Assembly: GCF_005222915.1 (NCBI RefSeq)
Contig: NZ_STFX01000038.1
Span: 1 to 64,000 of the forward strand
Source: Rhizobium sp. FKL33
Lineage (GTDB): Bacteria; Pseudomonadota; Alphaproteobacteria; Rhizobiales; Rhizobiaceae
Length of the DNA stretch: 64,000 nucleotides
Reading direction: 5' to 3'
Shown here: one piece after another, positions 32,774 through 41,772 of the stretch
Position numbering within the stretch: position 1 is the first letter of the stretch
How the letters are laid out: each line of letters starts with the position of its first letter
Notes under the pieces: generated by a model
What the model was told of the DNA's origin: nothing
Seen by the model: the letters and a program-made list of their open reading frames with translations, nothing else
The model's database searches: none
Made by a program: the position numbers and the translations under genes

Positions 32774-33922
32774 TCAAGGTTTATGGAGAAAAGAGGGTAG
32801 GTCCGAAAGCGTCGCCGCGCCGACCTGCTGCATCGTGCCGAACAGCTCCTGCTTGAGCACGTCGATCAGATGCGCCGGGCCCTCGTCGCTGACAGCCGCG
32901 GCGAAGAGGAAGGGTCTGCCGAGAAACACATAATCGGCGCCGAGCGCGATCATCCGGGCAATGTCGAGGCCGGAGCGCACGCCGCCATCGACCATCACCA
33001 GCGCTTCCGGCCCGAGCTTCGCCCGGATCTTCGGCAGCATGGCGGCGGACGACGGCGCAGCGTCCAACTGACGGCCGCCATGATTGGAGACGATGACGCC
33101 ATCGGCGCCGGCGGCCATATAGATGGCGGCCTCATCGGGATCGAGCACGCCCTTGACGACAAGTTTTCCGGGCCATTGATCACGGATGCGCTTCAGCCGG
33201 TCGGCGGTGATGTGGCCGGACAGGATCTTGCCGAGAAAGGCGCCGAGCTGGGTGATGCTCAGACCCGGCGGCGCATAGGGTTCGAGATTGCGGAAATGCG
33301 GCATGCCGTATTGGGCCAACCGCAAGAGCCAGCGCGGTCGCGTCAAGACATGCGACAGTGTCCGCATCGTAATCTCAGGCGGCACCGAGAGCCCGTTGCG
33401 GATATCGCGGTCACGCCGGGTCGGCGCGGGAATGTCGACGGTGACGACCAACACCTGATAGCCGGCCTCGCGCGCCTTGCGGATCAGATCGCTCTCCATC
33501 TCGGGATCGTTGGGCGGATAGAGCTGGAACCAGCCACTCGCGCCGGAATGCCGTTTCATATCCTCGAGCGATTGCGTCGCATGCGTCGACAGCACATGCA
33601 CGATGTTCTGCGCACGGGCGGCGGCGGCGATCGGCTTTTCGCAGCCCGGCCAGATCAGACCGTTCAACCCCATCGGCGCCACGCCGAACGGCGCATCCAG
33701 TTGCGCGCCGAACAGCGATGTCGAGAACAGAGGAACATCGGCCTCGCCGTTCAAATAGCGCGGCATCATCTGCACCGCCTGGAGATCGTCGACATTGCGC
33801 CGGACATTCTCTTCGGGGCCGATCCCGCCGGTCATGTATTCCCAGGCGAAGCCCGGAATGCGTGTCCGGGCTTCTTCTTTCATATGCGCCACCGAGGGGT
33901 AGCGCCGGCTCAAATCGGCCAT
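32774..33922 (-). CDS. FMN-dependent alpha-hydroxyacid oxidase (LldD-like)
   Basis: The 382-aa TIM-barrel flavoenzyme shows PFGVAPMGLNGLIWPG, STHATQSLEDM, WFQLYPPND, VTVDIPAPTRRDRDIRNG, LVVKGVLDPDEA and the catalytic His block VSNHGGRQLDAAPS, then VDGGVRSGLDIARMIALGAD. These are the hallmarks of the L-lactate/glycolate oxidase family. ATG at 33922 is preferred to TTG at 33925 because of spacing from AGGAAGG. It directly precedes the FAD-linked dehydrogenase gene. Confidence 0.9.
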   Translation of the reverse strand: MADLSRRYPSVAHMKEEARTRIPGFAWEYMTGGIGPEENVRRNVDDLQAVQMMPRYLNGEADVPLFSTSLFGAQLDAPFGVAPMGLNGLIWPGCEKPIAAAARAQNIVHVLSTHATQSLEDMKRHSGASGWFQLYPPNDPEMESDLIRKAREAGYQVLVVTVDIPAPTRRDRDIRNGLSVPPEITMRTLSHVLTRPRWLLRLAQYGMPHFRNLEPYAPPGLSITQLGAFLGKILSGHITADRLKRIRDQWPGKLVVKGVLDPDEAAIYMAAGADGVIVSNHGGRQLDAAPSSAAMLPKIRAKLGPEALVMVDGGVRSGLDIARMIALGADYVFLGRPFLFAAAVSDEGPAHLIDVLKQELFGTMQQVGAATLSDLPSFLHKP

Positions 33923-33939
33923 CAATGCCTTCCTGCGTG

Positions 33940-34863
33940 TCAGGCGGCTTCGCGCTTCAGGGCCTGCGCCATGCAGTGGATTCCGCCGCCGGTCTTGGAA
34001 ATCTCGCTGGTGTCGACGGCGGCCACTTCGAAGCCACGCGCCTTCAACTGCTCGATCAACGTTTTGCTCGTGGTGGGGGCGATGATGCGGTCCTTGCCGA
34101 GCGCCATGAAATTGCAGCCGAGCGCCATCGTGTCCTGGAACGGCACGTTGACGATCTCATGCCCCTTGTCCTTCAGCCAAGTTACGATCGCGGGATCGGT
34201 GCAGTCAAGGCAAACGGCGGTCAGCTTCTCGGCGATCGGCACCACCATCAGGTCGATATGAACGTAATATTCGTCGATGAAGGCGAGCCGCGTTTCCCAG
34301 CCTTCCTTGTCGAACCATTCTTTCACCTGGCGGGCGCCTTCTTCCTGGGTTCGGGCGCCGCCGCAACCGATCAGCACCACGCCGTCTTCGATGACGTTGA
34401 AGTCGCCGCCTTCGAACGTGCCGGCGGTGACCATGTCGTAGATCGGGATGCCGAGTTTCTCATAGGTGCGGATGGCGGCGTAATTCTCGCCGCGCCGCCA
34501 CCATTGCGCCATGGCGGTGATGATCGCGCCATAAGGGGTCATGACCGAGGAGTCGCGGCTATAGACCTGCATCGGCAGTTCCGGCGTCGGCTCATGCCAG
34601 TGAATGCGCACGCCGAAATGTTCATAGGCCGACACCAGCTCCTTGTGCTGCGCTTGCGCCACCTGAATGTTGCAGGGGTTCTCGCGCAGATGCTTGCGCG
34701 ACAGCGAACTGGTGGCCATGTGGCGGAGATAGGCCGGCGAGCCGAGCAGCACATCGGTCAGCGGATCGGTTTCGTTCTGAAAGCCCCAGGCGGTCAGCCT
34801 GGGGGTGTTTCCGGTGAGGCTGCGGCGCTGAAGTGAGAAAGGCTCGTTGAAGGGGCTGGTCAT
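33940..34863 (-). CDS. Amidinotransferase-fold hydrolase (arginine deiminase/DDAH-like)
   Basis: The 307-aa protein has the guanidine-modifying beta/alpha-propeller signatures: SRDSSVMTPYGAIITAM, TFEGGDFNVIEDGVVLIG, YYVHIDLMVVPIAE (catalytic His), FQDTMALGCNFMALG and the nucleophile Cys in GGGIHCMAQAL near the C-terminus. Arginine deiminase, agmatine deiminase and dimethylargininase share this set, and the exact substrate is unclear. AGGAGACCC supports ATG at 34863; the longer frame to 35106 overlaps the next gene and is spurious. It lies downstream of an M20 amidohydrolase gene. Confidence 0.8.
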   Translation of the reverse strand: MTSPFNEPFSLQRRSLTGNTPRLTAWGFQNETDPLTDVLLGSPAYLRHMATSSLSRKHLRENPCNIQVAQAQHKELVSAYEHFGVRIHWHEPTPELPMQVYSRDSSVMTPYGAIITAMAQWWRRGENYAAIRTYEKLGIPIYDMVTAGTFEGGDFNVIEDGVVLIGCGGARTQEEGARQVKEWFDKEGWETRLAFIDEYYVHIDLMVVPIAEKLTAVCLDCTDPAIVTWLKDKGHEIVNVPFQDTMALGCNFMALGKDRIIAPTTSKTLIEQLKARGFEVAAVDTSEISKTGGGIHCMAQALKREAA

Positions 34864-34909
34864 GATCGGGTCTCCTGGGTTTCGGGGGCAAGGGTCGAAG
34901 GTCGAGGGA

Positions 34910-36481
34910 TCAAAGAGAGGGTATCCACCAGTCGCGACCGCGCGGCGTCTCGATATATTCGGGCCAGCGGAACTGGATGGGCGGGTCGTAATCGCAGAGC
35001 GGGGCAAGCCATCGGTCGCCGCTGACCCCGCCGCCGGTGCGGGCGTCGAACTCGGCTTTGGCGGCGGCGCGCGCGGCGGGATCTTCGAGGATGCGCAAGC
35101 CCGCATGCGCCAGCACTTTCGCCGCCGTCGTCACCATTGGGTCGATGGTCTCGGGGATGCCGCCAAGCGCATTCATCGCCCAGGCAGGATAGCGAAAACC
35201 ATTCGGTCCCTTGAGCGTGGGCCGGGCGATGTAGAAGCGGGCGAGCGGCGCGTGCCAGCTCATATCGGTGTAGTCGTCCGAGGTCGAATGCGTCTGCGAC
35301 GGCGCGAGATCGCGGCGCAGGATCGCCTCGGCCTCTTCGGGATCAATCAGCCTCTCGCATTCGTCGAGGAATGGATTTTGCATCGGCTCGACGCCACAAT
35401 TCTCTTGTACGGCGCGAGCGATCTCGCGGGCCGGCTCATCCCACTGAGGCGCCCCCACCGCCTGGATCGTCTCCCACACCGTTCCGGCCAAAGCGAGATT
35501 GGGCAGACCGGGCCGAGATTTGCACACCCAATGCCGCTCGACCCGGCAGCCTGACATTTTCGCCGCCGCCTCGGAATTGCGGTCGAGCACAGCGATCACC
35601 TGCTCGGCCATGTCGATCGTTGGCATGCGCAGCATGTACTGGATCTCGGCGAGCCCAGCCGGAAGATTGTCTGCGGTCGCCTGCCCAGCGGTCAGAATGG
35701 CTTCAGACACCGACCACCCACCCATATGCGGCAGCATGGATTCGCGCAGGCCCTTGGAAGACATATACATCAGCATCAGTGCGTCATTGGCGCCCGGCGC
35801 GCGCACGGCGGAATGCGCCTGCGGGATCGGCGCGCCATCGGAACGTCCCCAACCCTCGGGCTCATCGCAGATGAATCGATAGATCATCGAATAGGCGGCG
35901 CCGCAATGCGTCTCCAGCCGAACCGTGTTGCACATCGGCAGCATATAGAAAGGATGGAAGGACAGGATGGCGTCGAGCCCGTCATAGTAACCCTTGGCGG
36001 CATGGATGGGCTTGGAGCCGCGCACCTTTTCGGCCGCCTCGCCGGTGAAGCGAAGCGTGCCCTTGACGTCATGCCGCTCCATCGCCGATTTGATGGCGAA
36101 CAGCGCCGCGAGCCCCGCCGTGCCGAGACCCGAATGCGGATCCGTATGCCCACCGGCGTGAACGCTGAGACCCTCGCGCGGCCGCTTTTCAACCGCCGCC
36201 GCCTGGCAGTTGCCCGGCACGGCGTCGTATTCGGCGTAGAGACCGAGCGACGGGCCGGACCCATTGCTCCACTCGGCGGCAAAGGCGGTCGGCATGCCGG
36301 CGGAGCTTTCCTCGACGGTAAACCCGTTCGCCCGGAGGATCTTCACATACCATTCGGCGGAGCGATATTCGCGCCAGGCCGTCTCGCCGAAATCGAAGAT
36401 CGTCGCGGTCCAGGCGGAACGCGTCGACGACGTCGCATCGATTTGGGCTAGGGCATGGGCTTGCGCCGCTGTATCGGCCAT
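34910..36481 (-). CDS. M20-family amidohydrolase (AbgB-like)
   Basis: The 523-aa protein matches the M20D amidohydrolase group that includes p-aminobenzoyl-glutamate hydrolase subunit B. Blocks are LGLYAEYDAVPGNCQ, GGHTDPHSGLGTAGLAALFAIKSAM, LRFTGEAAEKVRGSKPIHAAKGYYDGLDAILSFHP and STSDDYTDMSWHAP. The metal ligands H, D, E and H appear present. The substrate is unknown; an N-acyl or peptide-like amide is likely. It heads the run with the amidinotransferase-fold and hydroxyacid oxidase genes and is divergent from a LysR regulator gene. Confidence 0.85.
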   Translation of the reverse strand: MADTAAQAHALAQIDATSSTRSAWTATIFDFGETAWREYRSAEWYVKILRANGFTVEESSAGMPTAFAAEWSNGSGPSLGLYAEYDAVPGNCQAAAVEKRPREGLSVHAGGHTDPHSGLGTAGLAALFAIKSAMERHDVKGTLRFTGEAAEKVRGSKPIHAAKGYYDGLDAILSFHPFYMLPMCNTVRLETHCGAAYSMIYRFICDEPEGWGRSDGAPIPQAHSAVRAPGANDALMLMYMSSKGLRESMLPHMGGWSVSEAILTAGQATADNLPAGLAEIQYMLRMPTIDMAEQVIAVLDRNSEAAAKMSGCRVERHWVCKSRPGLPNLALAGTVWETIQAVGAPQWDEPAREIARAVQENCGVEPMQNPFLDECERLIDPEEAEAILRRDLAPSQTHSTSDDYTDMSWHAPLARFYIARPTLKGPNGFRYPAWAMNALGGIPETIDPMVTTAAKVLAHAGLRILEDPAARAAAKAEFDARTGGGVSGDRWLAPLCDYDPPIQFRWPEYIETPRGRDWWIPSL

Positions 36482-36628
36482 GGCCTATTCTCCTCGGGTA
36501 TCGCTGTCACTGGCCACTACAGCGCAAGTCGCTTATTCGAAAAAGTGAATTGTTTTCCGGGCTCGTGCAAATTCGGTTCACCAATGCCCAAGATTTGGCT
36601 AGCCTTGGGTCAGCATGGGAGACTGATC

Positions 36629-37534
36629 ATGACCCGTATTCCCTCCACGCAAGCGCTGCGTGCTCTGGAAAGCTTCGCCCGCCACGGCTCCGTCTGGAAG
36701 GCGGCCGACGAGCTCAATCTGACACGGTCGGCCGTGAGCCATCAGTTACGCCTGCTCGAACGCGATCTCGGCTTCCAGCTTCTCAACCGAATCGGCACCA
36801 AGGTGGAACTCACCGAACAGGGCCTCGGCTATGCGCTGGATGTGCGCAAAGCCTTGACCACGATCGCCGGCTCGGCGGTCCGCCACGCCAATCGCGGCGT
36901 CACCGGTTCGGTGAAGGTCTCCTGCCCGCCGGGCTTCGCCTCCAGCTGGCTTTGCGCCCAGGTGGGCGGCTTCACCGAGATCCATCCCGATGTGCGCCTG
37001 TCGATCACCACGCCGGGCCGCCTCGACGACGTCTCCAATCCCGATGTCGACGTCTTCATCGCCTTCGGTCATGGCCATTGGCCGGAGATGCAGGTGGAAC
37101 TGCTGGCCGAGGTGGAGTTCACGCCGCTCTGCAGCCCGGTCCTTCTCAACAGAGGAGCGGCGCTGTCGGGCCTGGCCGATATCGGCAAGCTCACGCTACT
37201 CCATCTTGTCGATCACGAAGACTGGGAGTTTTTGCTAACGCAGGCCGGGCTGGACCGATCGCTGGCGCAAAGCGGCATCGTGTTTTCGGACATGAACCTG
37301 GTCTATGCCGCCGCCATGGCCGGTCAGGGCGTAGCGATGGGCGATGAATTTATTTGCCGCAGCGCCATGGACCTCGGCCATCTCGTCCGCCCCTTCGACA
37401 TCAACATCCAGTCGAGCCGCGCCTATTATCTCGTTGTCTCCGAAGCCAAGGCCGACAATCAAAGCGTCGCCGCCTTTTCCTCCTGGTTAAAATCGGAGGT
37501 GATGAAAAATGATGCAGCGCAGCGAAGAGCATGA
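36629..37534 (+). CDS. LysR-type transcriptional regulator
   Basis: The 301-aa protein has an N-terminal helix-turn-helix (about residues 8-65: ALRALESFARHGSVWKAADELNLTRSAVSHQLRLLERDLGFQLL) of the GcvA/AmpR subgroup and a C-terminal periplasmic-binding-like effector domain. The start at 36629 follows GGGAGA; the longer frame to 36455 overlaps the divergent gene. The 147-bp gap shared with the M20 amidohydrolase gene suggests that it regulates that operon. Confidence 0.9.
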   Translation: MTRIPSTQALRALESFARHGSVWKAADELNLTRSAVSHQLRLLERDLGFQLLNRIGTKVELTEQGLGYALDVRKALTTIAGSAVRHANRGVTGSVKVSCPPGFASSWLCAQVGGFTEIHPDVRLSITTPGRLDDVSNPDVDVFIAFGHGHWPEMQVELLAEVEFTPLCSPVLLNRGAALSGLADIGKLTLLHLVDHEDWEFLLTQAGLDRSLAQSGIVFSDMNLVYAAAMAGQGVAMGDEFICRSAMDLGHLVRPFDINIQSSRAYYLVVSEAKADNQSVAAFSSWLKSEVMKNDAAQRRA

Positions 37535-37640
37535 GGCAGAAATGGCGGTGAAGGTGAATTTAATTTGTCGGTAGGGCGAAAAGATTTCGTTTGTGCAAGG
37601 GAAGCATCGCCCATAGGCTCCTCAAAAAAAGGGAACGGCG

Positions 37641-38714
37641 ATGCAGACTGCGACACGGGCGGCCGAACTTTCCGCCCAAGGGATCGGCAAGACTTACGGG
37701 AATTTTAAAGCGCTTCACGATGTGTCCCTGACCATCGGACGCGGCGAGTTCCTGACGCTTCTCGGGCCATCCGGCTCCGGCAAGACCACCTTCCTGATGA
37801 TCCTTGCAGGGTTCATCCAGGCGAATTCCGGAGCCCTCACCAGGGACGGGACAGACATTACCCGGCTGCCGGCCGAAAAACGCGGCTTCGGCATGGTGTT
37901 TCAGGGCTACGCCCTGTTTCCGCATATGACGGTCGAGAGAAACATCGCCTTTCCGCTGCAGGTGCAGGGCCGCAGTCCCGCCGAGATCAAGGCGCGCGTC
38001 GACCAGATGGTCGACACCGTCGGCTTGCGCGGCCATGAGAAGAAGCGCCCGGCCGATCTCTCCGGCGGCCAGCAGCAGCGCGTGGCGCTCGCCCGCGCGC
38101 TCGCCTTCGAACCCTCCGTGCTGCTGCTCGACGAACCCTTTTCAGCGCTCGATAAGAATTTGCGCGGCTCGATGCAGGAGGAAATGCGCCGGCTGCACAA
38201 GGAAACCGGCACCACCTTCGTCTTCGTGACGCATGATCAGTCGGAAGCGCTGGCGCTGTCGACCCGGGTGGCGATCTTCAACCATGGCCAATTGCAGCAG
38301 GTGGCGGCTCCTCGGGAAATCTACGACCGGCCGTCCAATCGCTTCGTCGCCGAGTTTCTCGGCGACATCAACATCCTGCCCGTCACCGACGCGATTTTCA
38401 GCGGCGACGGTTATGTGGCCCGTTGCGCCGGCGAGATCATCCGGCTTGCGCCCGACGCCGGCTCGCTGTCGAACACCATTGCCATCAGGCCAGAATATAT
38501 CACGCTCACATCGACACGCGGCGCCGACGGCAACGCCCTGCCCGTGACTTTGACATCGTCGACCTATCTCGGCGGCGTCACCCGTTTCTCGGCCGTCACC
38601 ACCGATGGCGCGGCCGTGGTGGCGGAATTGCCGACGCATCTGACGCCTGCGGATTTCGTTCCAGGCGCCCGCGCTTTCGCGTGCTGGCCTGAGGAGCGCG
38701 GCTACTTTCTCTGA
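37641..38714 (+). CDS. ABC transporter ATPase, polyamine/spermidine type (second system)
   Basis: The 357-aa ATPase has Walker [40 protein letters not shown] and VTHDQSEALAL, followed by a TOBE-like C-terminal domain. It belongs to the same importer subfamily as the copy at 24312 but is clearly distinct. It leads a four-component ABC set (ATPase, binding protein, two permeases). The AAAGGGAA upstream acts as ribosome site. Confidence 0.92.
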   Translation: MQTATRAAELSAQGIGKTYGNFKALHDVSLTIGRGEFLTLLGPSGSGKTTFLMILAGFIQANSGALTRDGTDITRLPAEKRGFGMVFQGYALFPHMTVERNIAFPLQVQGRSPAEIKARVDQMVDTVGLRGHEKKRPADLSGGQQQRVALARALAFEPSVLLLDEPFSALDKNLRGSMQEEMRRLHKETGTTFVFVTHDQSEALALSTRVAIFNHGQLQQVAAPREIYDRPSNRFVAEFLGDINILPVTDAIFSGDGYVARCAGEIIRLAPDAGSLSNTIAIRPEYITLTSTRGADGNALPVTLTSSTYLGGVTRFSAVTTDGAAVVAELPTHLTPADFVPGARAFACWPEERGYFL

Positions 38715-38723
38715 CTTTCCGGC

Positions 38724-38739
38724 CGGGCCTGATGGCCCG
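38724..38739 (+). repeat. Short hairpin between ATPase and binding-protein genes
   Basis: CGGGCC-TGAT-GGCCCG forms a tight hairpin ten bases after the ATPase stop codon and about 40 before the next start. It could stabilise or process the mRNA so that the binding protein is made in excess; this is inference. Confidence 0.4.
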
Positions 38740-38781
38740 AGGGAATGCGCATGCCATAACCATAAAACAGAGGTGAACGAC

Positions 38782-39897
38782 ATGACTGACAATTTCGAGA
38801 AAGACTGCCTTGATATTCTGGAAGCGAAAGCCGCGCGCGGGGAGATTTCGCGCCGCCGCTTCACCCAGATCGCCGCTTTCGTGCTGGCCGGCGCGCCGCT
38901 GGCGCTCAAGGCCAAGGGCGCCCAGGCCGCAGCCAACGAACTGGTCTTCGTCAACTGGGGCGGCGACGCCGGCAAGGCCTATGACGCCGCTTACGGCGCG
39001 CCCTTCCTCAAGGAAGCCGGCGTCACCGTGAAGCAGGACGGCTCCGGCCCGACCGAAGGCGCGATCGAAGCCCAGGTCAAGAGCGGCAAGCCCAGCTGGG
39101 ACATCGTCGACGCCGACCCTTTCTCCGCCGAAGCGCTCGGCAAGAAGGGCCTGATGGAAGAGATCGACTATTCGATCGTCGACAAGAACAAGATGCGCCC
39201 CGGCTTCGGCTGGAAATATTCGGCCTCGACCTATTTCTTCTCCTACATCATCGCCTATGACGCCTCGAAATTCGGCGACAAGGTCCCGACCGGCATGGCC
39301 GACTTCTTCGACGTCGAGAAGTTCCCGGGCAAGCGCTCGCTCTACAAATGGGGCGCCGGCATGTGGGAAGCCGCGCTCCTCGCAGACGGCGTGGCGCCCG
39401 ACAAGCTCTACCCGCTCGATCTCGACCGCGCCCACAAGAAGCTCGCCGCCTTCAAGGACAATGTCGTCTCCTATTGGGGCGGCGGCGCCGAAAGCCAGTC
39501 GGTGCTTCTGAACGGCGAAGCCTCGATGGCGCTGATCTGGTCGACCCGCGCCAGCCTCATCGAACAGGATTCCGGCGGCTCTATCAAATTCGTGTGGGAC
39601 CAGGGCCTGATCTCGCCCGGCGCCATGGGCGTGGTGAAGGGTAATCCGGGCGGCAAGGAAACCGCGATGAAGTTCATCGCCTCGGCCCAGGATCCGGCCA
39701 AGCAGATCGTGATGTTCGACATGCTCGGCCAGGGCCCCGCCAACCCCGCCGCCGACGCGCTGATCCCAGCCGACAAGAAGCGGCTGAACCCTGTCGATCC
39801 CGAAAACATGAAGAAGCAGATCGCGCTCGACATGGCCTGGTACGAAACCAATTACGGTCCGGCGCTCGACGCCTACACCAAGATCATTTCGGCCTGA
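38782..39897 (+). CDS. Extracellular solute-binding protein with Tat-type signal
   Basis: The 371-aa polyamine-type binding protein has an unusually long N-terminus (about 28 residues). It carries a twin-arginine motif (SRRRFTQIAAFVLAG) before the hydrophobic core and a cleavage near KGAQAAA, so it may be exported folded by Tat. The mature start ELVFVNWGGDAGKAYDAAYG and the blocks GEASMALIWSTRASLIEQ and VKGNPGGKETAMKFI are those of PotD-like family-1 proteins. ATG at 38782 is preferred to GTG at 38773, which overlaps the ribosome site. Confidence 0.88.
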   Translation: MTDNFEKDCLDILEAKAARGEISRRRFTQIAAFVLAGAPLALKAKGAQAAANELVFVNWGGDAGKAYDAAYGAPFLKEAGVTVKQDGSGPTEGAIEAQVKSGKPSWDIVDADPFSAEALGKKGLMEEIDYSIVDKNKMRPGFGWKYSASTYFFSYIIAYDASKFGDKVPTGMADFFDVEKFPGKRSLYKWGAGMWEAALLADGVAPDKLYPLDLDRAHKKLAAFKDNVVSYWGGGAESQSVLLNGEASMALIWSTRASLIEQDSGGSIKFVWDQGLISPGAMGVVKGNPGGKETAMKFIASAQDPAKQIVMFDMLGQGPANPAADALIPADKKRLNPVDPENMKKQIALDMAWYETNYGPALDAYTKIISA

Positions 39898-39909
39898 CCT
39901 GAGCGTCTG

Positions 39910-40035
39910 CCCCTCATCCGACTGCCGCCACCTTCTCCCCGCACGCGGGGAGAAGGATGATGGTGAGCCAACCTCGCCAAACTCCCCCTTCTCCCCGTAA
40001 TACGGGGAGAAGGTCCCGGCAGGGGGATGAGGGGC
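39910..40035. repeat. RIME-like intergenic mosaic element, copy 2
   Basis: Same orientation and layout as copy 1 at 30354-30480, with about 70 percent or more identity by eye. It shares the CCCCTCATCC start, two CTTCTCCCCG palindromes and the GGCAGGGGGATGAGGGGC end. It lies between the binding-protein and permease genes of one operon, so it is transcribed and may affect mRNA structure. Confidence 0.75.
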
Positions 40036-40069
40036 GGCGCACCACTTACATTTTTCCCGGAACCCCGCC

Positions 40070-40894
40070 ATGCCGCACAGTCTCAAGCCCTTCGTCCTCA
40101 TCGGCCCGCTGATGCTGTTTCTGGCGGCAGCCTATGTCATGCCGTTCCTCGGCGTGCTGGAATGGAGCGTGACGCTGCCGGAACCGGGTCTCCAGAACTA
40201 CGCGACCGCCGCCAGCGATCCGCTGATCCTGTCGGTCATGGTCCGCACCTTCCGCATCTGCCTGATTGTCACGCTGGTGGCGGTCGCGGCCGCCTATGCG
40301 ATCAGCTATATCTGGGTGCGCGGCACGCCGGGCCAGCGGCTCGCCATGGAGCTCTGTATTCTCATCCCCTTCTGGATCTCGGTGCTGACCCGCGCTTTCG
40401 GCTGGGTGGCGCTGCTCTCCAATCGCGGCCTGATCAACACCTGGCTGACCCAGCTCGGCGTGATTGCCGAGCCGCTGACCATGGTGCGCAACGAATTCGG
40501 CGTCGTGCTCGGCATGGCGCATTTTCTCATCCCCTTTGCGGTCTTCCCGATTGCCTCCTCCATGCGCAATCTCGACGAACGGGTGCTGCTCGCAGCCCGC
40601 GGCATGGGCGCGACGCCGCGGCGTGTGTTCTGGCAGGTCTATCTGCCGATGACCGCTGCGGGCATTTTCGGCGCCGCCATTCTCACCTTCGTCTTCTCGC
40701 TGGGTTTCTTCATCACGCCCGCCATCCTGGGCGGCGGACGCTCGGTCATGGCCGCTGAACTCATCTATCTCCGCATCTTCCAGAGCCCGGACTGGGGTTT
40801 GGGCGCCGCGATCAGCGTGATGATGATGATCGTGGTCGGCCTTCTGCTCTCCCTGCTCATGCGCTATGCGCGCCCCAGCGGCATGTTGAAGTGA
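40070..40894 (+). CDS. ABC transporter permease 1 (second polyamine-type system)
   Basis: The 274-aa membrane protein has about six transmembrane segments. The coupling loop LLAARGMGATPRRVFWQVYLPMTAAGI and the blocks IPFWISVLTRAFGWVALLSNRGLIN and GFFITPAILGGGRSVMAAELI match PotB-like permeases. It ends nine bases before the second permease gene. Confidence 0.92.
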   Translation: MPHSLKPFVLIGPLMLFLAAAYVMPFLGVLEWSVTLPEPGLQNYATAASDPLILSVMVRTFRICLIVTLVAVAAAYAISYIWVRGTPGQRLAMELCILIPFWISVLTRAFGWVALLSNRGLINTWLTQLGVIAEPLTMVRNEFGVVLGMAHFLIPFAVFPIASSMRNLDERVLLAARGMGATPRRVFWQVYLPMTAAGIFGAAILTFVFSLGFFITPAILGGGRSVMAAELIYLRIFQSPDWGLGAAISVMMMIVVGLLLSLLMRYARPSGMLK

Positions 40895-40903
40895 GGTCAC
40901 GCC

Positions 40904-41710
40904 ATGTATAAGCCTTCCGCCCTCGCCGTCATCGCCGCCGCCTTTGTCGCGATTTTCCTGCTGATGCCGCTGGTCGCCGTGGTCCCGGTGTCGTTCACCC
41001 CGGCCCGTTTCCTGTCCATGCCCAATGGCGTCTGGTCGATACGCCACTATCAGGCGCTGGTCGCCGACCCCGCCTGGGCCCAGGCTGCCTGGCTTTCCAT
41101 TCGCATTGCGCTGATGAGCACGATCTTCTCGACCGCGCTGGCGCTGGCCTTCGCGCTGGGCGTCTGGATGTTCCGCCCGTGGTTTTCGAGCATGTTGATC
41201 AGCTTCGTGCTGATCCCCATGGTGGCGCCGCCGGTTGTTTCGGCCATCACGCTCTATTTCTTCCTGACCTCGCTGTCGAAGATCAACGACTGGATCGGTT
41301 ACGACACGCCGCTCGGCGTCGCGCTCGCGCATGCCGTGATGATCGCGCCCTATGGCGTGGTGCTGATCCTGGTGGCGCTGTCGCAGGTCGATCGGCGCAT
41401 TGACCTCGCCGCGCGCGGCTTCGGCGCAGGCGTCTTCACCCGCGTTTTCAAGGTCATCCTGCCCAATATCCGCTTCGGCGTGCTGACCGCCGCCTTCATG
41501 GGCTTCGTTCTGTCCTGGGAAGAGATCGGCGTGACGCTGTTCATCACCTCGGTCAATGCCGTCACGCTGCCGCGCATGATGTGGATGGGCCTGCGCGACA
41601 ATATCGATCCGGCCATCGCCGCGATCTCGGTCATCCTCATCGTTCTGGTGGCAATCGGCGTGATCGTCAAAACGCTGTTCTCCGGCGGCGAGAAAAAGCC
41701 TGCCGAGTGA
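40904..41710 (+). CDS. ABC transporter permease 2 (second polyamine-type system)
   Basis: The 268-aa membrane protein has about six transmembrane segments and the coupling loop IDLAARGFGAGVFTRVFKVILPNIRFGV, as in PotC-like permeases. SFTPARFLSMPNGVWSIRHYQALV is the usual periplasmic N-terminal block. It completes the ABC importer begun at 37641. Confidence 0.92.
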   Translation: MYKPSALAVIAAAFVAIFLLMPLVAVVPVSFTPARFLSMPNGVWSIRHYQALVADPAWAQAAWLSIRIALMSTIFSTALALAFALGVWMFRPWFSSMLISFVLIPMVAPPVVSAITLYFFLTSLSKINDWIGYDTPLGVALAHAVMIAPYGVVLILVALSQVDRRIDLAARGFGAGVFTRVFKVILPNIRFGVLTAAFMGFVLSWEEIGVTLFITSVNAVTLPRMMWMGLRDNIDPAIAAISVILIVLVAIGVIVKTLFSGGEKKPAE

Positions 41711-41727
41711 CTTGCCGCCGCCTTCAA

Positions 41728-41745
41728 ATTATACAATTGTAGAAT
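41728..41745. promoter_or_regulatory. Palindromic operator-like site before the ThDP enzyme gene
   Basis: TACAATTGTA (41732-41741) is a perfect ten-base palindrome inside an 18-base near-palindrome (ATT-x-TACAATTGTA-x-AAT). It lies in a short AT-rich patch between the permease stop codon and the next gene. It resembles GntR/FCD or MarR-type operators; no cognate regulator is identified. Confidence 0.45.
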
Positions 41746-41772
41746 AACAGACTCGCAGACAGGGAGCGCGAC

